Notes under the pieces: generated by a model | Database searches by the model: none | The model's input: the letters and a program-made list of their open reading frames with translations, nothing else | What the model was told of the DNA's origin: nothing | Assembly (NCBI RefSeq): GCF_000252165.1 | Contig: NZ_BAET01000028.1 | Span: 92,493 to 156,492 of the forward strand | Direction of reading: 5' to 3' | DNA from: Glaciecola punicea ACAM 611 | GTDB taxonomy: Bacteria; Pseudomonadota; Gammaproteobacteria; Enterobacterales; Alteromonadaceae | DNA: 64,000 bases | In this document: piece by piece, positions 34,021 to 42,730 of the stretch | How positions within the stretch are numbered: position 1 is the first letter of the stretch | How the letters are laid out: every line of letters begins with the position of its first letter | Position numbers and translations under genes: made by a program

Positions 34021-37000
34021 CTAAATATGCCGCTGCGCCGCTTCAAGCTCGTTGTTTAGGCGATTGGCTTCATCGGCCTTTGGCTTACTAAAGCGGGCAA
34101 AGGCATAATACAGCACCGGCGTTAAGAACAGTGTGAACACGACGGCCAAACCCAAGCCACCAAACACAACCCAGCCAATAGCATTACGCGCTTCAGCGCC
34201 CGCGCCGGTTGACAATATTAACGGTAGGCCACCTAATATAGTAGACACCAAGGTCATCATAATTGGCCGAAGCCTGACTTTACCAGCTTCTATTATTGCC
34301 TCTTTAATGTCCATGCCTTTATCGCGCAGCTGGTTAGCAAATTCTACCAGCAGTATTGAGTTTTTCGCTAACAGGCCAATTAGCATGACCAAGCCAATTT
34401 GCGAGTATATATTAACCGAAGTGCCCGTGAAATATAGCGCGTATATAGCAGCGGCTATGCCAAAGGGTACGGTCAGCATAACCACAAAGGCACTGTTGAA
34501 GCTTTCAAACTGCGCCGCTAATACTAGCAGTACGATTAAAAATGCGAGTACGTAGGTAAGCATAACCTCTTGGTTGGTTTCTTGGAAGGTTTGTGCCTCA
34601 CCTAAAAACACCACGCCAATCCCCGCGGGAAGTGTGTCGTTCGCTATTTGCCTTATACCGTTTACGGCTTCTTCAATACTCACTTGTGCGGACAAGTCCA
34701 TTTCAAGTTCAATGGCACGACGCTGAGCATGGCGTTCAAGCTCTGCGGCAACGCCTTCTTCTGTTACATAAGCAACAGAAGACAGCGGTACAAGAGAGTC
34801 GGTATTGGAGCCTACATACAAGTTAAGTAGGCTGGAGGGGTCAAGCATATTGCGATTGTTGGTCTGTAATATGATGGGAACAGCCTGGTCGCCCACGTTT
34901 AAGTCGACTATATCGTCGCCGTTAATAGCGGCGCGAAGCACGCGCGATATATCACTAAAGGCAACACCTAGTTCTTCTGCTCTGCGTCTGTCTATATTAA
35001 CGCGAAGCTGCGGCTGGTTGGGCTCATACTCTATCTCTACGCGGCCTAACTGCGGCATTTTATCTTCAATGTTTTTAGCAAAAGCGAGTGCAGCTTCGTA
35101 GATTTCTGTGTAGCTGTCGCCGGTGAGTGCCATTTCAAAGCCTCCGCCAAAGCCACGCAAGTTCAAACTATTGCCACCAAAGGCGCGACCTGGCGCCCCA
35201 GCTACCTGCGACAGCATGGGTCTAAGCTCGTCAATAATTTCTTGCTGCGAGCGTTCTCGGTCTTCCCAATTCACTAAAGGCACAGTAATAAATAAAATGT
35301 TTGGGTCCCACCTGCCCACTACGGTGTAAATTGAGGCAATCTCGCCTTGATTAATATTTGGCAGCAGCAGTTCTTCTGTTTTTAGTGCTTGACGATCCAT
35401 AAAGTTCACGCCGGTGCCGTCGGGTCCGCGCGCAAATATACGCACTACGCCCCTATCTTCGGTAGGTAAAAGCTCATTTTCTAATGTGTTGAAGACAAAA
35501 TACGAACCTGTGCCTATTATGAAGCACACCACCACAACGGGCACTGAAAATTTCAGTACAAAATGCAGGGCACGTTCGTAGCCATTGACGCAGGCAGTGC
35601 CAAAACGACTCAGTATGCTTGGTTTCTTTTGCTTTTCCATATCAATAGCGGGTATTTTTGCCGTAAGGGCCGGCACTAACGATAAGGCAACAAAAGACGA
35701 TATAATAACACTGCCAGCTAGTACACCGCCAAACTCCCTGAACAAGCGCCCCGCTGTAGAGGGTAAAAAGGCAATAGGCACAAATACGGCGACTAATACT
35801 GCTGTGGTAGCTACTACTGCAAAAAAGACCTCGCGTGTGCCAATAACAGCTGCTGCACGAGCACCCATGCCAGCGGCGCGGCGGCGCTGAATGTTTTCTG
35901 ACACCACTATGGCGTCATCCACTATAAGGCCTGTTGCAAGCACTAGCGCTAGTAAGGTCAAAATATTAATAGAAAAGCCGAAAGCCCACAGCAGCGCCAA
36001 TGACCCTATAAGTGAAACAGGAATAGCTAGAGCGGGAATAAGTGTCGCCCTAAACTTCCCTATGAATACCCAAAGTGTCAAAATGACCAACACAATTGTG
36101 AACAGCAATGACTGTAATACCTCGTCTACCGAATCGCGAATAAATTCGGCGTCGTCTGAGGTTATGGTCATTTCTAGGTCGGGAAAGCGTTCGCGCAAAC
36201 TTTCTACCATGCGCAATACTTCATCAGAAATTTCGATGGTATTTGAACGTGCTTGCCGAATAATGCCAAGGCCTATAACAGGGGTGCCATTTAAGCGCAC
36301 GATACTGCGCAAATCAGCAGGTCCAAAATATACGTTGGCAACGTCGCCAATGCGGATGTCGCCGTCAACGACAATTTCGCGCACGTCTTGCTCGCTGATT
36401 GAGGTGGCGTCAGCGCGCACGATAAGCTGTTGATCGGTAGAGCGAATACTGCCTGCGGGCACGTCAAAGGGAGCAGTGGCAAGCGCGGCTGCTACATCAG
36501 ACATAGACAGTTGAAAGCTGGTTAAGCGAAGATTGTCTACGCTTACTCGCAGCACTCGCTGGCGGTCACCGTCTAAGTTCACATCTGCTACGCCGGGTAT
36601 GTTCAAAAAAAGCGGCGCTACGTCGGTCTCAACAATGTCTGTGAGGGTTTCTAAATCGTATTTTTCGCTTGAAATAGCGATGTTAACGACGCCTTGAGCG
36701 TCGTTGTCGGCCTTGATAATAGCCACTTGTTCTACTTCATCAGGCAGTCTGCGTTCAATCCTGGCAACCGACTCACGCGTTTCATTAGCGGCATCTTCAA
36801 TATTGACACCGGGGCGAAACTCCACCCTAATTCGGCTGTTGCCTTCTTCACTGCTTGCATTAATCGATTTTACGCCGCTGACTCTTGCTACCGCGCCTTC
36901 TAGGCGACTAGTGACTTCTGAGTCGACTGTTTCTGGCGCTGCGCCCGGGTAATTGGCCGACACCGTAATAATAGGTCGGTCAACGTCGGGCAGTTCGCGC

Positions 37001-37125
37001 ACTTCTAAGCCATAAAGTGCGGCGATGCCAGCAATGACAATGAGTAAATTCAATACCAGTATTAGTACTGGGCGGCGGATCGAAAGCGAGGGTAAATCAT
37101 CCTTAAACAGCGAGTTTTTAAACAT
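34021..37125 (-). CDS. RND family efflux transporter permease (AcrB-like, canonical relay residues)
   Basis: The 1034-residue permease shows the standard HAE1 layout. It keeps the proton-relay residues: GLIVDDAIVVSENIQRR in TM4 (two Asp) and LLAKNSILLVEFANQ in TM10 (Lys), unlike the RND protein at 493-3588. N-terminal LSIRRPVLILVLNLL and GLEVRELPDVDRPIITVSANYPGAAPE are typical of MexB/MexF-like pumps. It would export drugs or toxic compounds with the adaptor encoded upstream. The adaptor stop and its ATG overlap by one base (TGATG), so translation is coupled. No outer-membrane channel gene is adjacent. Confidence 0.92.
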   Translation of the reverse strand: MFKNSLFKDDLPSLSIRRPVLILVLNLLIVIAGIAALYGLEVRELPDVDRPIITVSANYPGAAPETVDSEVTSRLEGAVARVSGVKSINASSEEGNSRIRVEFRPGVNIEDAANETRESVARIERRLPDEVEQVAIIKADNDAQGVVNIAISSEKYDLETLTDIVETDVAPLFLNIPGVADVNLDGDRQRVLRVSVDNLRLTSFQLSMSDVAAALATAPFDVPAGSIRSTDQQLIVRADATSISEQDVREIVVDGDIRIGDVANVYFGPADLRSIVRLNGTPVIGLGIIRQARSNTIEISDEVLRMVESLRERFPDLEMTITSDDAEFIRDSVDEVLQSLLFTIVLVILTLWVFIGKFRATLIPALAIPVSLIGSLALLWAFGFSINILTLLALVLATGLIVDDAIVVSENIQRRRAAGMGARAAAVIGTREVFFAVVATTAVLVAVFVPIAFLPSTAGRLFREFGGVLAGSVIISSFVALSLVPALTAKIPAIDMEKQKKPSILSRFGTACVNGYERALHFVLKFSVPVVVVCFIIGTGSYFVFNTLENELLPTEDRGVVRIFARGPDGTGVNFMDRQALKTEELLLPNINQGEIASIYTVVGRWDPNILFITVPLVNWEDRERSQQEIIDELRPMLSQVAGAPGRAFGGNSLNLRGFGGGFEMALTGDSYTEIYEAALAFAKNIEDKMPQLGRVEIEYEPNQPQLRVNIDRRRAEELGVAFSDISRVLRAAINGDDIVDLNVGDQAVPIILQTNNRNMLDPSSLLNLYVGSNTDSLVPLSSVAYVTEEGVAAELERHAQRRAIELEMDLSAQVSIEEAVNGIRQIANDTLPAGIGVVFLGEAQTFQETNQEVMLTYVLAFLIVLLVLAAQFESFNSAFVVMLTVPFGIAAAIYALYFTGTSVNIYSQIGLVMLIGLLAKNSILLVEFANQLRDKGMDIKEAIIEAGKVRLRPIMMTLVSTILGGLPLILSTGAGAEARNAIGWVVFGGLGLAVVFTLFLTPVLYYAFARFSKPKADEANRLNNELEAAQRHI

Positions 37126-38231
37126 CAGCCTGCAGCCTCTTGTTCAGCTGAAGCGTTGCTGACATTCGCGTCTGGTAGGCCTATGTCACGAGGGTTTTGT
37201 ATGTTTAACATTTGGCCATCGCGCAGGCTTTGAATGCCTTCAACTATGAGTATCTCACCGTCACTTAAATCACCTGATACGAGTATTCGACCGCGCAGGC
37301 GCTGCTGCACCGACACCTGCACCCGTTTGGATTTATTTTCGTGCGCTAGCCACACAAATGCGCCGTTTGCGCCCCACGACAAGGCTGCTTCAGGAATAGC
37401 GACATAGCGCTGGCCGCGCACGCTTAAAGTGACTCTGAAACTCATACCGGGTCGGTATTGGTCAAATTCATTTTCGAGCAAGGCGCGTACTCTTATGGTT
37501 CTGTCTTGGGTGTTTACGCGCGAATCTAATTCGGATATTTTCGCCTTAAGATTGGTATTTCTGTCGGTCCATGGCTGCAGGCTTACGTCGGGTTTTTCCA
37601 TTAGATAAGCAACGGCAAGTTCAGGTGCGGCAAAGTTAACTAACAAGGATTCACGATCGTCTATGGTGGTTATTTGCGTTTGCTGTGAAATACGATCGCC
37701 CACCTCAACGTCGGTAAAGCCAACAACACCGCTAAAAGGAGCGCGCACTAAACGGTCTTCTTTATTTTCCTTGGCTTCCTCATAGGCTACCTCTGCTAAT
37801 TTCAGTGTTGTTTTGGCGTCGTCTAGTTCAAGCTGGGTAACGGCGCCTTTCTCGACACTTTGCTGAACGCGGCTAAAGTTACGCTGGGCGCTTTGTAATT
37901 GAATCAGCGTGCGTTTCATGTCTATCTCTTGCAGACGGCTGTCTATGGATATTAATACATCACCTTTTTTCACCGATTGGCCAGGCACAAAGTTTACGCT
38001 AGTGACCGCGTCAGACACGCTGGGGAAAATAATTACTGAGCGCTTTGCCTGCGCGGTTCCAACTGCCTCAATATTGGTTGTTTCGTATTCAAAGCTTAAG
38101 CGTTCTACCACCACAAGTTTGGGACGATCCCCGCCAGCGCCCCATTGTGCTGATGCTTGGGGTGACAAAAGAAAAAACGCTAAGGCTAAAATAGTGCCAA
38201 ATAAAGGTGACAAAAAACGTGTTGTAGACAT
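37125..38231 (-). CDS. RND efflux periplasmic adaptor protein
   Basis: The 368-residue membrane fusion protein has a cleavable signal peptide (about residues 1-28, ending QASA-Q) and no lipobox, unlike the adaptor at 3597-4877. A lipoyl half with VNFVPGQSVKKGDVLISID, a short alpha-hairpin (about 100-145), and the second lipoyl half RLVRAPFSGVVGFTDVEVGDRI give the standard MFP order. A Trp/Gly-rich segment (QWGAGGDRP) follows the signal. It would join the RND permease encoded immediately downstream to an outer-membrane channel. Start ATG 38231. Confidence 0.9.
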   Translation of the reverse strand: MSTTRFLSPLFGTILALAFFLLSPQASAQWGAGGDRPKLVVVERLSFEYETTNIEAVGTAQAKRSVIIFPSVSDAVTSVNFVPGQSVKKGDVLISIDSRLQEIDMKRTLIQLQSAQRNFSRVQQSVEKGAVTQLELDDAKTTLKLAEVAYEEAKENKEDRLVRAPFSGVVGFTDVEVGDRISQQTQITTIDDRESLLVNFAAPELAVAYLMEKPDVSLQPWTDRNTNLKAKISELDSRVNTQDRTIRVRALLENEFDQYRPGMSFRVTLSVRGQRYVAIPEAALSWGANGAFVWLAHENKSKRVQVSVQQRLRGRILVSGDLSDGEILIVEGIQSLRDGQMLNIQNPRDIGLPDANVSNASAEQEAAG

Positions 38232-38361
38232 GCTACTTCCATATTATTAACCGTTATACAAACCGGTGCTATTACGCTTACAATTGCTAGTTGTAACACT
38301 TTAGTAACGTAAAGTGATCACTTTATTAGGCTAAACAGCGAGCCAATTCGATTACATTATT

Positions 38362-38469
38362 TTAATCATCATTTTGCTTAGCGGTTTCAACCATTACACG
38401 AACATCTTTAAGCAATGCTTTTGCGTCGAACACAATGGCGTCTTTAAGCGTGTGTTTTACACCGCCCAT
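38362..38469 (-). CDS. Hypothetical 35-residue ORF, possible gene remnant
   Basis: The frame reads MGGVKHTLKDAIVFDAK and continues to a charged end (ETAKQNDD). It has no clear ribosome site, and an in-frame TGA lies just upstream of it. The composition looks protein-like, so it could be the C-terminal remnant of a lost gene. I do not recognise the family. Confidence 0.2.
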   Translation of the reverse strand: MGGVKHTLKDAIVFDAKALLKDVRVMVETAKQNDD

Positions 38470-38686
38470 GCCACGGGTGCTAGAGGGTCAAACTAGCACA
38501 TGAAGAGATAAAAATCACTAAAGTTATTAGGCTAAAGTATAGGATGTATTTAAATTAATGGCGTTGCGATCCTTAATTGAGAGTGACGTATTTGTGGAGA
38601 GAGAGTTGCTGTTAAAATGTCACTGCCCTTATCTAGAAGTTCAGCGTTTTGCCACCATTCGATGTCGTATAAGATGAATAGGATTA

Positions 38687-38878
38687 TTGTTTGCGTTTAT
38701 CAATTCACTGGCAAACGAGCAGGCAATGCATCTTATAAATCAGGTGCTAGACAACTCTCCAAATGATTCAAAACTTTGGCGGCAGCTTGCGCAATTAGCG
38801 CGTAACTATTATTTGCAAGGACAAGTTGCGCTGCTGAGAAACATATCGGTGTTGGAGAACCTAATTGTTAGTGAATGA
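38687..38878 (+). CDS. Hypothetical 63-residue protein
   Basis: The frame starts at TTG 38687 with AGGA about 4 nt upstream and encodes a helical, Leu/Asn/Gln-rich protein containing NDSKLWRQLAQLARNYY. There are no membrane segments or Cys. An internal ATG lies at codon 14. I do not recognise it, and it may be spurious; the protein-like helical pattern is its only support. Confidence 0.25.
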   Translation: MFAFINSLANEQAMHLINQVLDNSPNDSKLWRQLAQLARNYYLQGQVALLRNISVLENLIVSE

Positions 38879-39151
38879 AATATAGAGCAAGCTATCGGCT
38901 AATTTTTGAAGTAACGTCGTTTCCCCTGCTTGTCTTACGCCCCGAAGAATCGTTACCCCTGTCGTGTCTCTTTGAGCCCACTTAATTTAGTTAGCGTTTG
39001 ATTAATGATGAAGTTACTTAATATCTGTGTTTTCATTCTTGCATCAGCCCAAGTCATTTGGCGGGTTAATGTTTATTTTTTCTATATGATTTGATCCTTG
39101 TCCCAATATGTTAACTTGGTAGTAGATATGTAAACAGAGGTAGCAATTGGT

Positions 39152-40189
39152 ATGCGTGCGAATAACTTAAATGAAATGGTGGGCAATACCGATCTGCTCA
39201 AAATAGAGTCATTATCAGCGCTCACCGGCTGCAATATTTACGTAAAATGCGAGTATCAGAATCCAGGCGGCTCAATCAAAGACCGAGCTGCTCTGCAGAT
39301 GGTTCTAGATGCGCAAGAAAAAGGCCAATTAAAGTCAGGCATGACGATAATTGAAGGCACTGCCGGTAACACCGGTATTGGACTTGCCATTGTGGCTAAA
39401 ACGCTTGGTTATAAACTCAAAGTGGTTATGCCCAAAGGCCAAATTATCGAAAAGGAACGCTTAATTCGCCTGCACGGTGCACAACTGATGTTAGTTGACC
39501 CTTGCCCATTTAAAAATCCTGCTCATTTTTATCATACCGCTAAAAGGATTGGTGAAGAAAATGCAGATCACTGGTGGGCAAATCAATTTGAAAACTTAAG
39601 TAATTATCGTGCTCACTACATCAATACAGGACCAGAGATTTGGGAACAAACTGAAGGGAAAATTGACGCCATCGTATCCGTTTGCGGCACGGGTGGAACC
39701 ATTGCTGGAAATTCAGGCTATCTCAAACAGCAAAATGTTAAGGTGAAAGCATGGCTTATTGATCCCGATGGCTCTGGCATATACAACTTTTTAAAAAATA
39801 AAGAATATAAGTCGCAGGGCAGTTCATTTACCGAGGGCATCGGTATTATGCGCACCGTCGATAATTTCCGTCAGGCCAAAATAGATTATGCGGTCAATTT
39901 ACCCGATGTTGATTTAATTACTGTTGCACATTATTTGGCAAAAAACGATGCTATTGTGCTTGGCAGCAGTTCTGCACTTAACGTTGCTGGAGCACTACGA
40001 GCGGCAGCGGCATCAGGTCCCGGTAAGACCATAGTTACCTTTGCTTGTGACGCAGGAGAACGTTCTTATTCAAAGCTTTACAACCCAGACTTCTTAAATG
40101 AAAAAAACTTATCTCAGCCTAACCCAGACATCAACGCTTTGTTTGAACGTTATAAAGCGCAAGCTATGAATAATGTCGTGAGCGTGTAA
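39152..40189 (+). CDS. Cysteine synthase family PLP enzyme
   Basis: The 345-residue enzyme belongs to the fold-type II PLP family. NPGGSIKDRAA (about residues 38-48) holds the Schiff-base Lys, EGTAGNTGIGLA matches the substrate loop (TSGNTG in CysK, here TAGNTG), and CGTGGTIAG binds the PLP phosphate. It would make cysteine from O-acetylserine and sulphide, or act as a cystathionine-synthase-like enzyme; it is longer than CysK/CysM (about 320 and 300). The C-terminal SKLYNPDFL motif is often seen in CysK-type enzymes. No cys cluster is nearby. Start ATG 39152, with GAGG about 12 nt upstream. A hairpin follows at 40194. Confidence 0.85.
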   Translation: MRANNLNEMVGNTDLLKIESLSALTGCNIYVKCEYQNPGGSIKDRAALQMVLDAQEKGQLKSGMTIIEGTAGNTGIGLAIVAKTLGYKLKVVMPKGQIIEKERLIRLHGAQLMLVDPCPFKNPAHFYHTAKRIGEENADHWWANQFENLSNYRAHYINTGPEIWEQTEGKIDAIVSVCGTGGTIAGNSGYLKQQNVKVKAWLIDPDGSGIYNFLKNKEYKSQGSSFTEGIGIMRTVDNFRQAKIDYAVNLPDVDLITVAHYLAKNDAIVLGSSSALNVAGALRAAAASGPGKTIVTFACDAGERSYSKLYNPDFLNEKNLSQPNPDINALFERYKAQAMNNVVSV

Positions 40190-40193
40190 ATGT

Positions 40194-40226
40194 GCGTTAA
40201 ACGAAGTAGATGACTTTGTTTAACGC
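40194..40226 (+). terminator. Hairpin after the cysteine-synthase gene
   Basis: GCGTTAAAC (40194-40202) and GTTTAACGC (40218-40226) form a perfect 9-bp stem with a 15-nt loop, four bases after the stop codon. There is no T-run. Two bases later begins the left copy of the 39-nt repeat. Confidence 0.4.
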
Positions 40227-40227
40227 C

Positions 40228-40266
40228 CAATCCGCGCTTTTAAATAACTCGACAGGGTTTGGCAAC
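40228..40266. repeat. Left copy of a 39/40-nt direct repeat flanking a 2.5-kb insert
   Basis: This 39-nt sequence matches 42754-42793 at 37 of 40 aligned positions (two substitutions and one single-base gap). The right copy is coding, inside the 3' end of the LysR gene; the gap in the left copy breaks the frame, so it is a non-coding remnant. The arrangement resembles integration at a gene's 3' end. Confidence 0.75.
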
Positions 40267-40322
40267 GGTTTATTTCTATGAGTTGAACCACAGTCGATTA
40301 CACTTTATTTTTATTAATCTAT

Positions 40323-40754
40323 TTAGTGCAAGCTGTTATCTTGGTTGCGGGTAAATATGCAGTTTGTTTTTAGCTGATATATAACCGGTAATACTAGCGC
40401 GAAGATGATCAGCGCACCAGAAATAACAAATAGGTCGACTGAAATTAAGCTACCATTTATGTCTATTCTTGCCTGTATATAAATCCCTGTAAATAAAAAA
40501 ATGAAAGATAAAAAAACGTACAGGCCCCATTTTCTGTTGAGAAATATACCTAATAGACACGTAGTGGAAAAAGCAAAAGCAGTTAGGCATAGAATAAGGT
40601 TCATCGCTAATCTACTATCAGTGTCACTAAGCGCGATAATCTGATTTACAAGTAAATACGCTGAACCCAAAACCAGACAAACAGATAAACAAACTAAACT
40701 AGCAATAACTGAAAGTTTCATGGTGTTTAAAAAATGGGCGTTATTTTCGCCCAT
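40323..40754 (-). CDS. Small four-helix membrane protein, candidate bacteriocin immunity protein
   Basis: The 143-residue product has four hydrophobic segments (about residues 14-36, 48-66, 72-90 and 100-122), short loops and a polar C-terminus. I recognise no family. It starts 17 nt after the stop of the double-glycine peptide gene at 40772-40954 and runs in the same direction, so it is the last gene of a compact three-gene operon. Small polytopic proteins in this position often give self-immunity to the bacteriocin; that role is inferred. The ATG at 40754 has AGGAG only one or two nt away, too close, so the ATG at 40721 (MKLSVIASL) may be the true start. Confidence 0.6.
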   Translation of the reverse strand: MGENNAHFLNTMKLSVIASLVCLSVCLVLGSAYLLVNQIIALSDTDSRLAMNLILCLTAFAFSTTCLLGIFLNRKWGLYVFLSFIFLFTGIYIQARIDINGSLISVDLFVISGALIIFALVLPVIYQLKTNCIFTRNQDNSLH

Positions 40755-40771
40755 ACTCCTAAGGTGTTTTG

Positions 40772-40954
40772 TTAGTCAATAAATATAGCCAAACCAGAAC
40801 CAATTAACATACCTGCACCTGCTCCTATTCCAAAAGCGGCGGCAATACCGCTAGCCGACATAGAAGTGGGTGCAAATAAGGTAACAGCTAAGGGGGCGAA
40901 CCAAATTAAGCCACCACTTGTTTCATGTGTTTCAATTAACGTTAATTCTTTCAT
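40772..40954 (-). CDS. Double-glycine leader peptide, bacteriocin-like (peptide 2)
   Basis: The 60-residue precursor begins MKELTLIETHETSGG, a leader of the double-glycine type, so a C39-peptidase ABC exporter would cut after residue 15. The 45-residue core is very hydrophobic and Gly/Ala-rich, with closely spaced small residues in AAAFGIGAGAGMLIGSG, which contains GxxxG-type helix-packing motifs like those of class IIb two-peptide bacteriocins. It has no Cys. AAAGGA lies 8 nt before ATG 40954. It is 22 nt after another double-glycine peptide gene and 17 nt before a small membrane protein gene. No exporter is in the window. Activity is inferred. Confidence 0.68.
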   Translation of the reverse strand: MKELTLIETHETSGGLIWFAPLAVTLFAPTSMSASGIAAAFGIGAGAGMLIGSGLAIFID

Positions 40955-40976
40955 TTTTGTAATCCTTTACTGGTTG

Positions 40977-41117
40977 TTATCTAATCGCGTTATAAGTTGC
41001 AATACCGCTAAATGTTGCGGTAAAAACCGCTATTTCGCCATAAAGTGCGAAAGCTACAAAAAATGGCACTAGACCACCATTCACGTTGGCAAGTTCGTTT
41101 ACGTTTAACGCATTCAC
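40977..41117 (-). CDS. Double-glycine leader peptide, bacteriocin-like (peptide 1)
   Basis: A 46-codon gene with GTG start at 41117, AAGGA 8 nt upstream and TAA at 40979-40977. The leader MNALNVNELANVNGG fits the double-glycine consensus well (hydrophobic residues at the usual spacing, an EL pair and Gly-Gly at 14-15). The 31-residue core starts LVPFFVAFALYGEIAV and ends TYNAIR; it is amphipathic to hydrophobic and lacks Cys. It is the first gene of the operon with peptide 2 and the small membrane protein. Pairing with peptide 2 as a two-component toxin is an inference from adjacency and size. Confidence 0.65.
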   Translation of the reverse strand: MNALNVNELANVNGGLVPFFVAFALYGEIAVFTATFSGIATYNAIR

Positions 41118-41529
41118 TTTGTATTTCCTTGTGTTTGATATTTTAAGTTATTGACCATTATGCACTTTGTATTTAACAATAGTGCGTAGCGAGTTTCCAT
41201 AAAGTTGTAGAACAGCTCGCTAGACAAATAGTAGTGCGTTATGTGAATATTTTCACCTGTACCTAAGTTGTGTTTATATTAAAGCCCAATCTGTATGTTT
41301 GAATTAATGTTTAAAACTCAAAGGGCCTCTAAACCCACGAGATTACACACGTAAACCTATTCTGAATATTGTAAAGTCTGAAACTGAAACTGAGTCGTAA
41401 GTATAAGTAAACCCTTGTGGCAGATTAGTTGCCGTACAAAAAATATTTAAATAAACAGGAGGCGGTAGTTATTATGTTATGCAGTATGAAAGACATTCAC
41501 AGAAACTTGAACGGTCAGCTATCATGGTT
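41118..41529. promoter_or_regulatory. Upstream region of the peptide operon
   Basis: The 412-bp AT-rich stretch should contain the promoter of the minus-strand peptide operon. CACTTTGTATTT occurs at about 41115 and again near 41164, overlapping the first peptide's start. A 35-codon plus-strand frame (41474-41581) follows AGGAGG at 11 nt but overlaps the toxin gene's 3' end. No clear -35/-10 pair was found. Confidence 0.3.
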
Positions 41530-41964
41530 TTATGGTTCGCTACTACCGTTTATTTCAAGTGCAGCCTTATCAAAGATATAGAGCGTAGTGATGTCAATAT
41601 TGTTTAATTCTCCATACCGCTTCGCTTTATTGATAATAAGGGCATCAGGAAAGTCTGCCTGTTTTATTTTACCCTTTACTTTAATTGGGGCCGCGTTTAC
41701 ATAGTCTTTCAATGCGCACCAAACAGCTTGCGCATCTTCAAACTGAATGTTGGGTTCAGCAAATAATGCATGAATAATATCAACAATAGTTTCTTTAGAA
41801 ACTTGATATCGCTTGCCTTTGAGTACCCAAACAGTCTCAGTTAAAACAACATCAGTGACTAATACTTTGTGCTCGCCGTTGATCAAAATCTTCGCTTTTG
41901 GGCTTTGTTTGTCATCATCGTCAAGCAAATAACGAAGAAGTACATTTGTATCAATAGCAATCAT
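41530..41964 (-). CDS. PIN domain toxin (VapC-like)
   Basis: The 144-residue protein is a PIN domain RNase: IAIDTNVLLRYLLDDD at the N-terminus (first acidic Asp), LTETVWVL near residue 45 (Glu) and QADFPDALI near residue 105 (Asp pair) form the expected metal site. VapC-type toxins cleave tRNA or rRNA. The ATG at 41964 overlaps the antitoxin stop by one base (TGATG), so translation is coupled. It lies in the AT-rich segment between the two 39/40-nt repeats and may help maintain that segment. Target unknown. Confidence 0.85.
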   Translation of the reverse strand: MIAIDTNVLLRYLLDDDDKQSPKAKILINGEHKVLVTDVVLTETVWVLKGKRYQVSKETIVDIIHALFAEPNIQFEDAQAVWCALKDYVNAAPIKVKGKIKQADFPDALIINKAKRYGELNNIDITTLYIFDKAALEINGSSEP

Positions 41965-42179
41965 CAATCAATGGCACTTTGCAGTGATGCATCTTCGCTA
42001 ATACTTCGATTGGCTTTAGTATTTTTTAAAATACCACTAGCTGCACCCATTGATTTTTTTACAATAGAGATAATACCTTGTCTATCTACAAAGCTGTCAA
42101 CTTCGTCACCTTTATCGATATCCGCCACGGCACACAATTTGATGGGTAAAGTAATTTGTCTTTTGGCACTCACTTTCAT
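41964..42179 (-). CDS. AbrB/MazE-type antitoxin (VapB-like)
   Basis: The 71-residue protein begins MKVSAKRQITLPIKLC, the swapped-hairpin AbrB/SpoVT DNA-binding fold that binds operator DNA as a dimer. The C-terminal half (KANRSISEDASLQSAID) is polar and probably wraps around the toxin. The downstream toxin gene overlaps by one base. Like other such antitoxins it should repress its own operon. A GTG at 42188 would add three residues; I prefer ATG 42179 because AAAGG lies about 10 nt upstream, whereas it is almost adjacent to the GTG. Confidence 0.82.
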   Translation of the reverse strand: MKVSAKRQITLPIKLCAVADIDKGDEVDSFVDRQGIISIVKKSMGAASGILKNTKANRSISEDASLQSAID

Positions 42180-42730
42180 GTTTATCACGCCTTTACTTTT
42201 CTTTGATTAGTAAAGGATAGCATATTGCTATATTCAATAAAACAGCAAAGACTATAGCCAATTAGATATGGGATTCGTAGCCACGCACGCAGTGGAAATA
42301 ACAAATTAATTTAGTTGGAAATAATTTTACTACTAAGATAGCGAACATAAAACCTATTGACTTCCCTGTATTTCTTCGTACCGCAGTAGGCATGAGTACT
42401 ATCGCTAAAGAGATTGCTAATTGGTAATTGCTTTGCAAAGCGGAAAGCTCTTAAATAAACCTAAGGAACGAAAAATTTCATTGTATAAATCAAAGTGTTA
42501 ATTTACAGATAGTAAAGCTTTTTTCTAGCGCTTTGGTATTATTTTTTATTGAAAGGATAGTGATAATTCAGCAATTTGGTAAGGCGTTTTAATGTTGATG
42601 GCAGCAATGAGCTTAAACCTGCCTCACAAACGAGTATGAAATCTCGGTAATATGACTCTATGCGGGCTATGTCGTCAGCCTACATTAGGTTAACAACCAT
42701 TTATTTAGTTCCAATCTTTAATACCAAGTT
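42180..42730. other. About 550-bp AT-rich gap
   Basis: This separates the antitoxin gene from the LysR stop codon. I see no ORF with a ribosome site, no RNA gene and no repeats beyond the 39/40-nt copy just inside the LysR gene. The promoter of the toxin-antitoxin operon should be at its left end. Confidence 0.4.

Larger units (their letters stand above)
38232..39151. other. 920-bp gap with only small, uncertain ORFs
   Basis: This stretch separates the RND adaptor gene from the cysteine-synthase gene. It holds a 35-codon minus-strand frame (38362-38469), a 63-codon plus-strand frame (38687-38878) and a near-repeat TTATTAGGCTAAA at about 38322 and 38525. Otherwise I see no gene or RNA. Confidence 0.5.

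Noticed and set aside
35891-36433. 180-codon plus-strand ORF opposite the second RND gene
   Set aside because: Antisense shadow of a well-supported RND permease, with Ser/Thr/Arg-rich composition typical of such shadows.
41474-41581. 35-codon plus-strand ORF with AGGAGG upstream
   Set aside because: The site is 11 nt away, the frame overlaps the 3' end of the PIN toxin gene on the other strand, and the product has no recognisable feature.
40323-42730. Transposon or IS element as the cause of the insert
   Set aside because: No transposase, terminal inverted repeats or short target duplications were found; only the 39/40-nt direct repeats are present.
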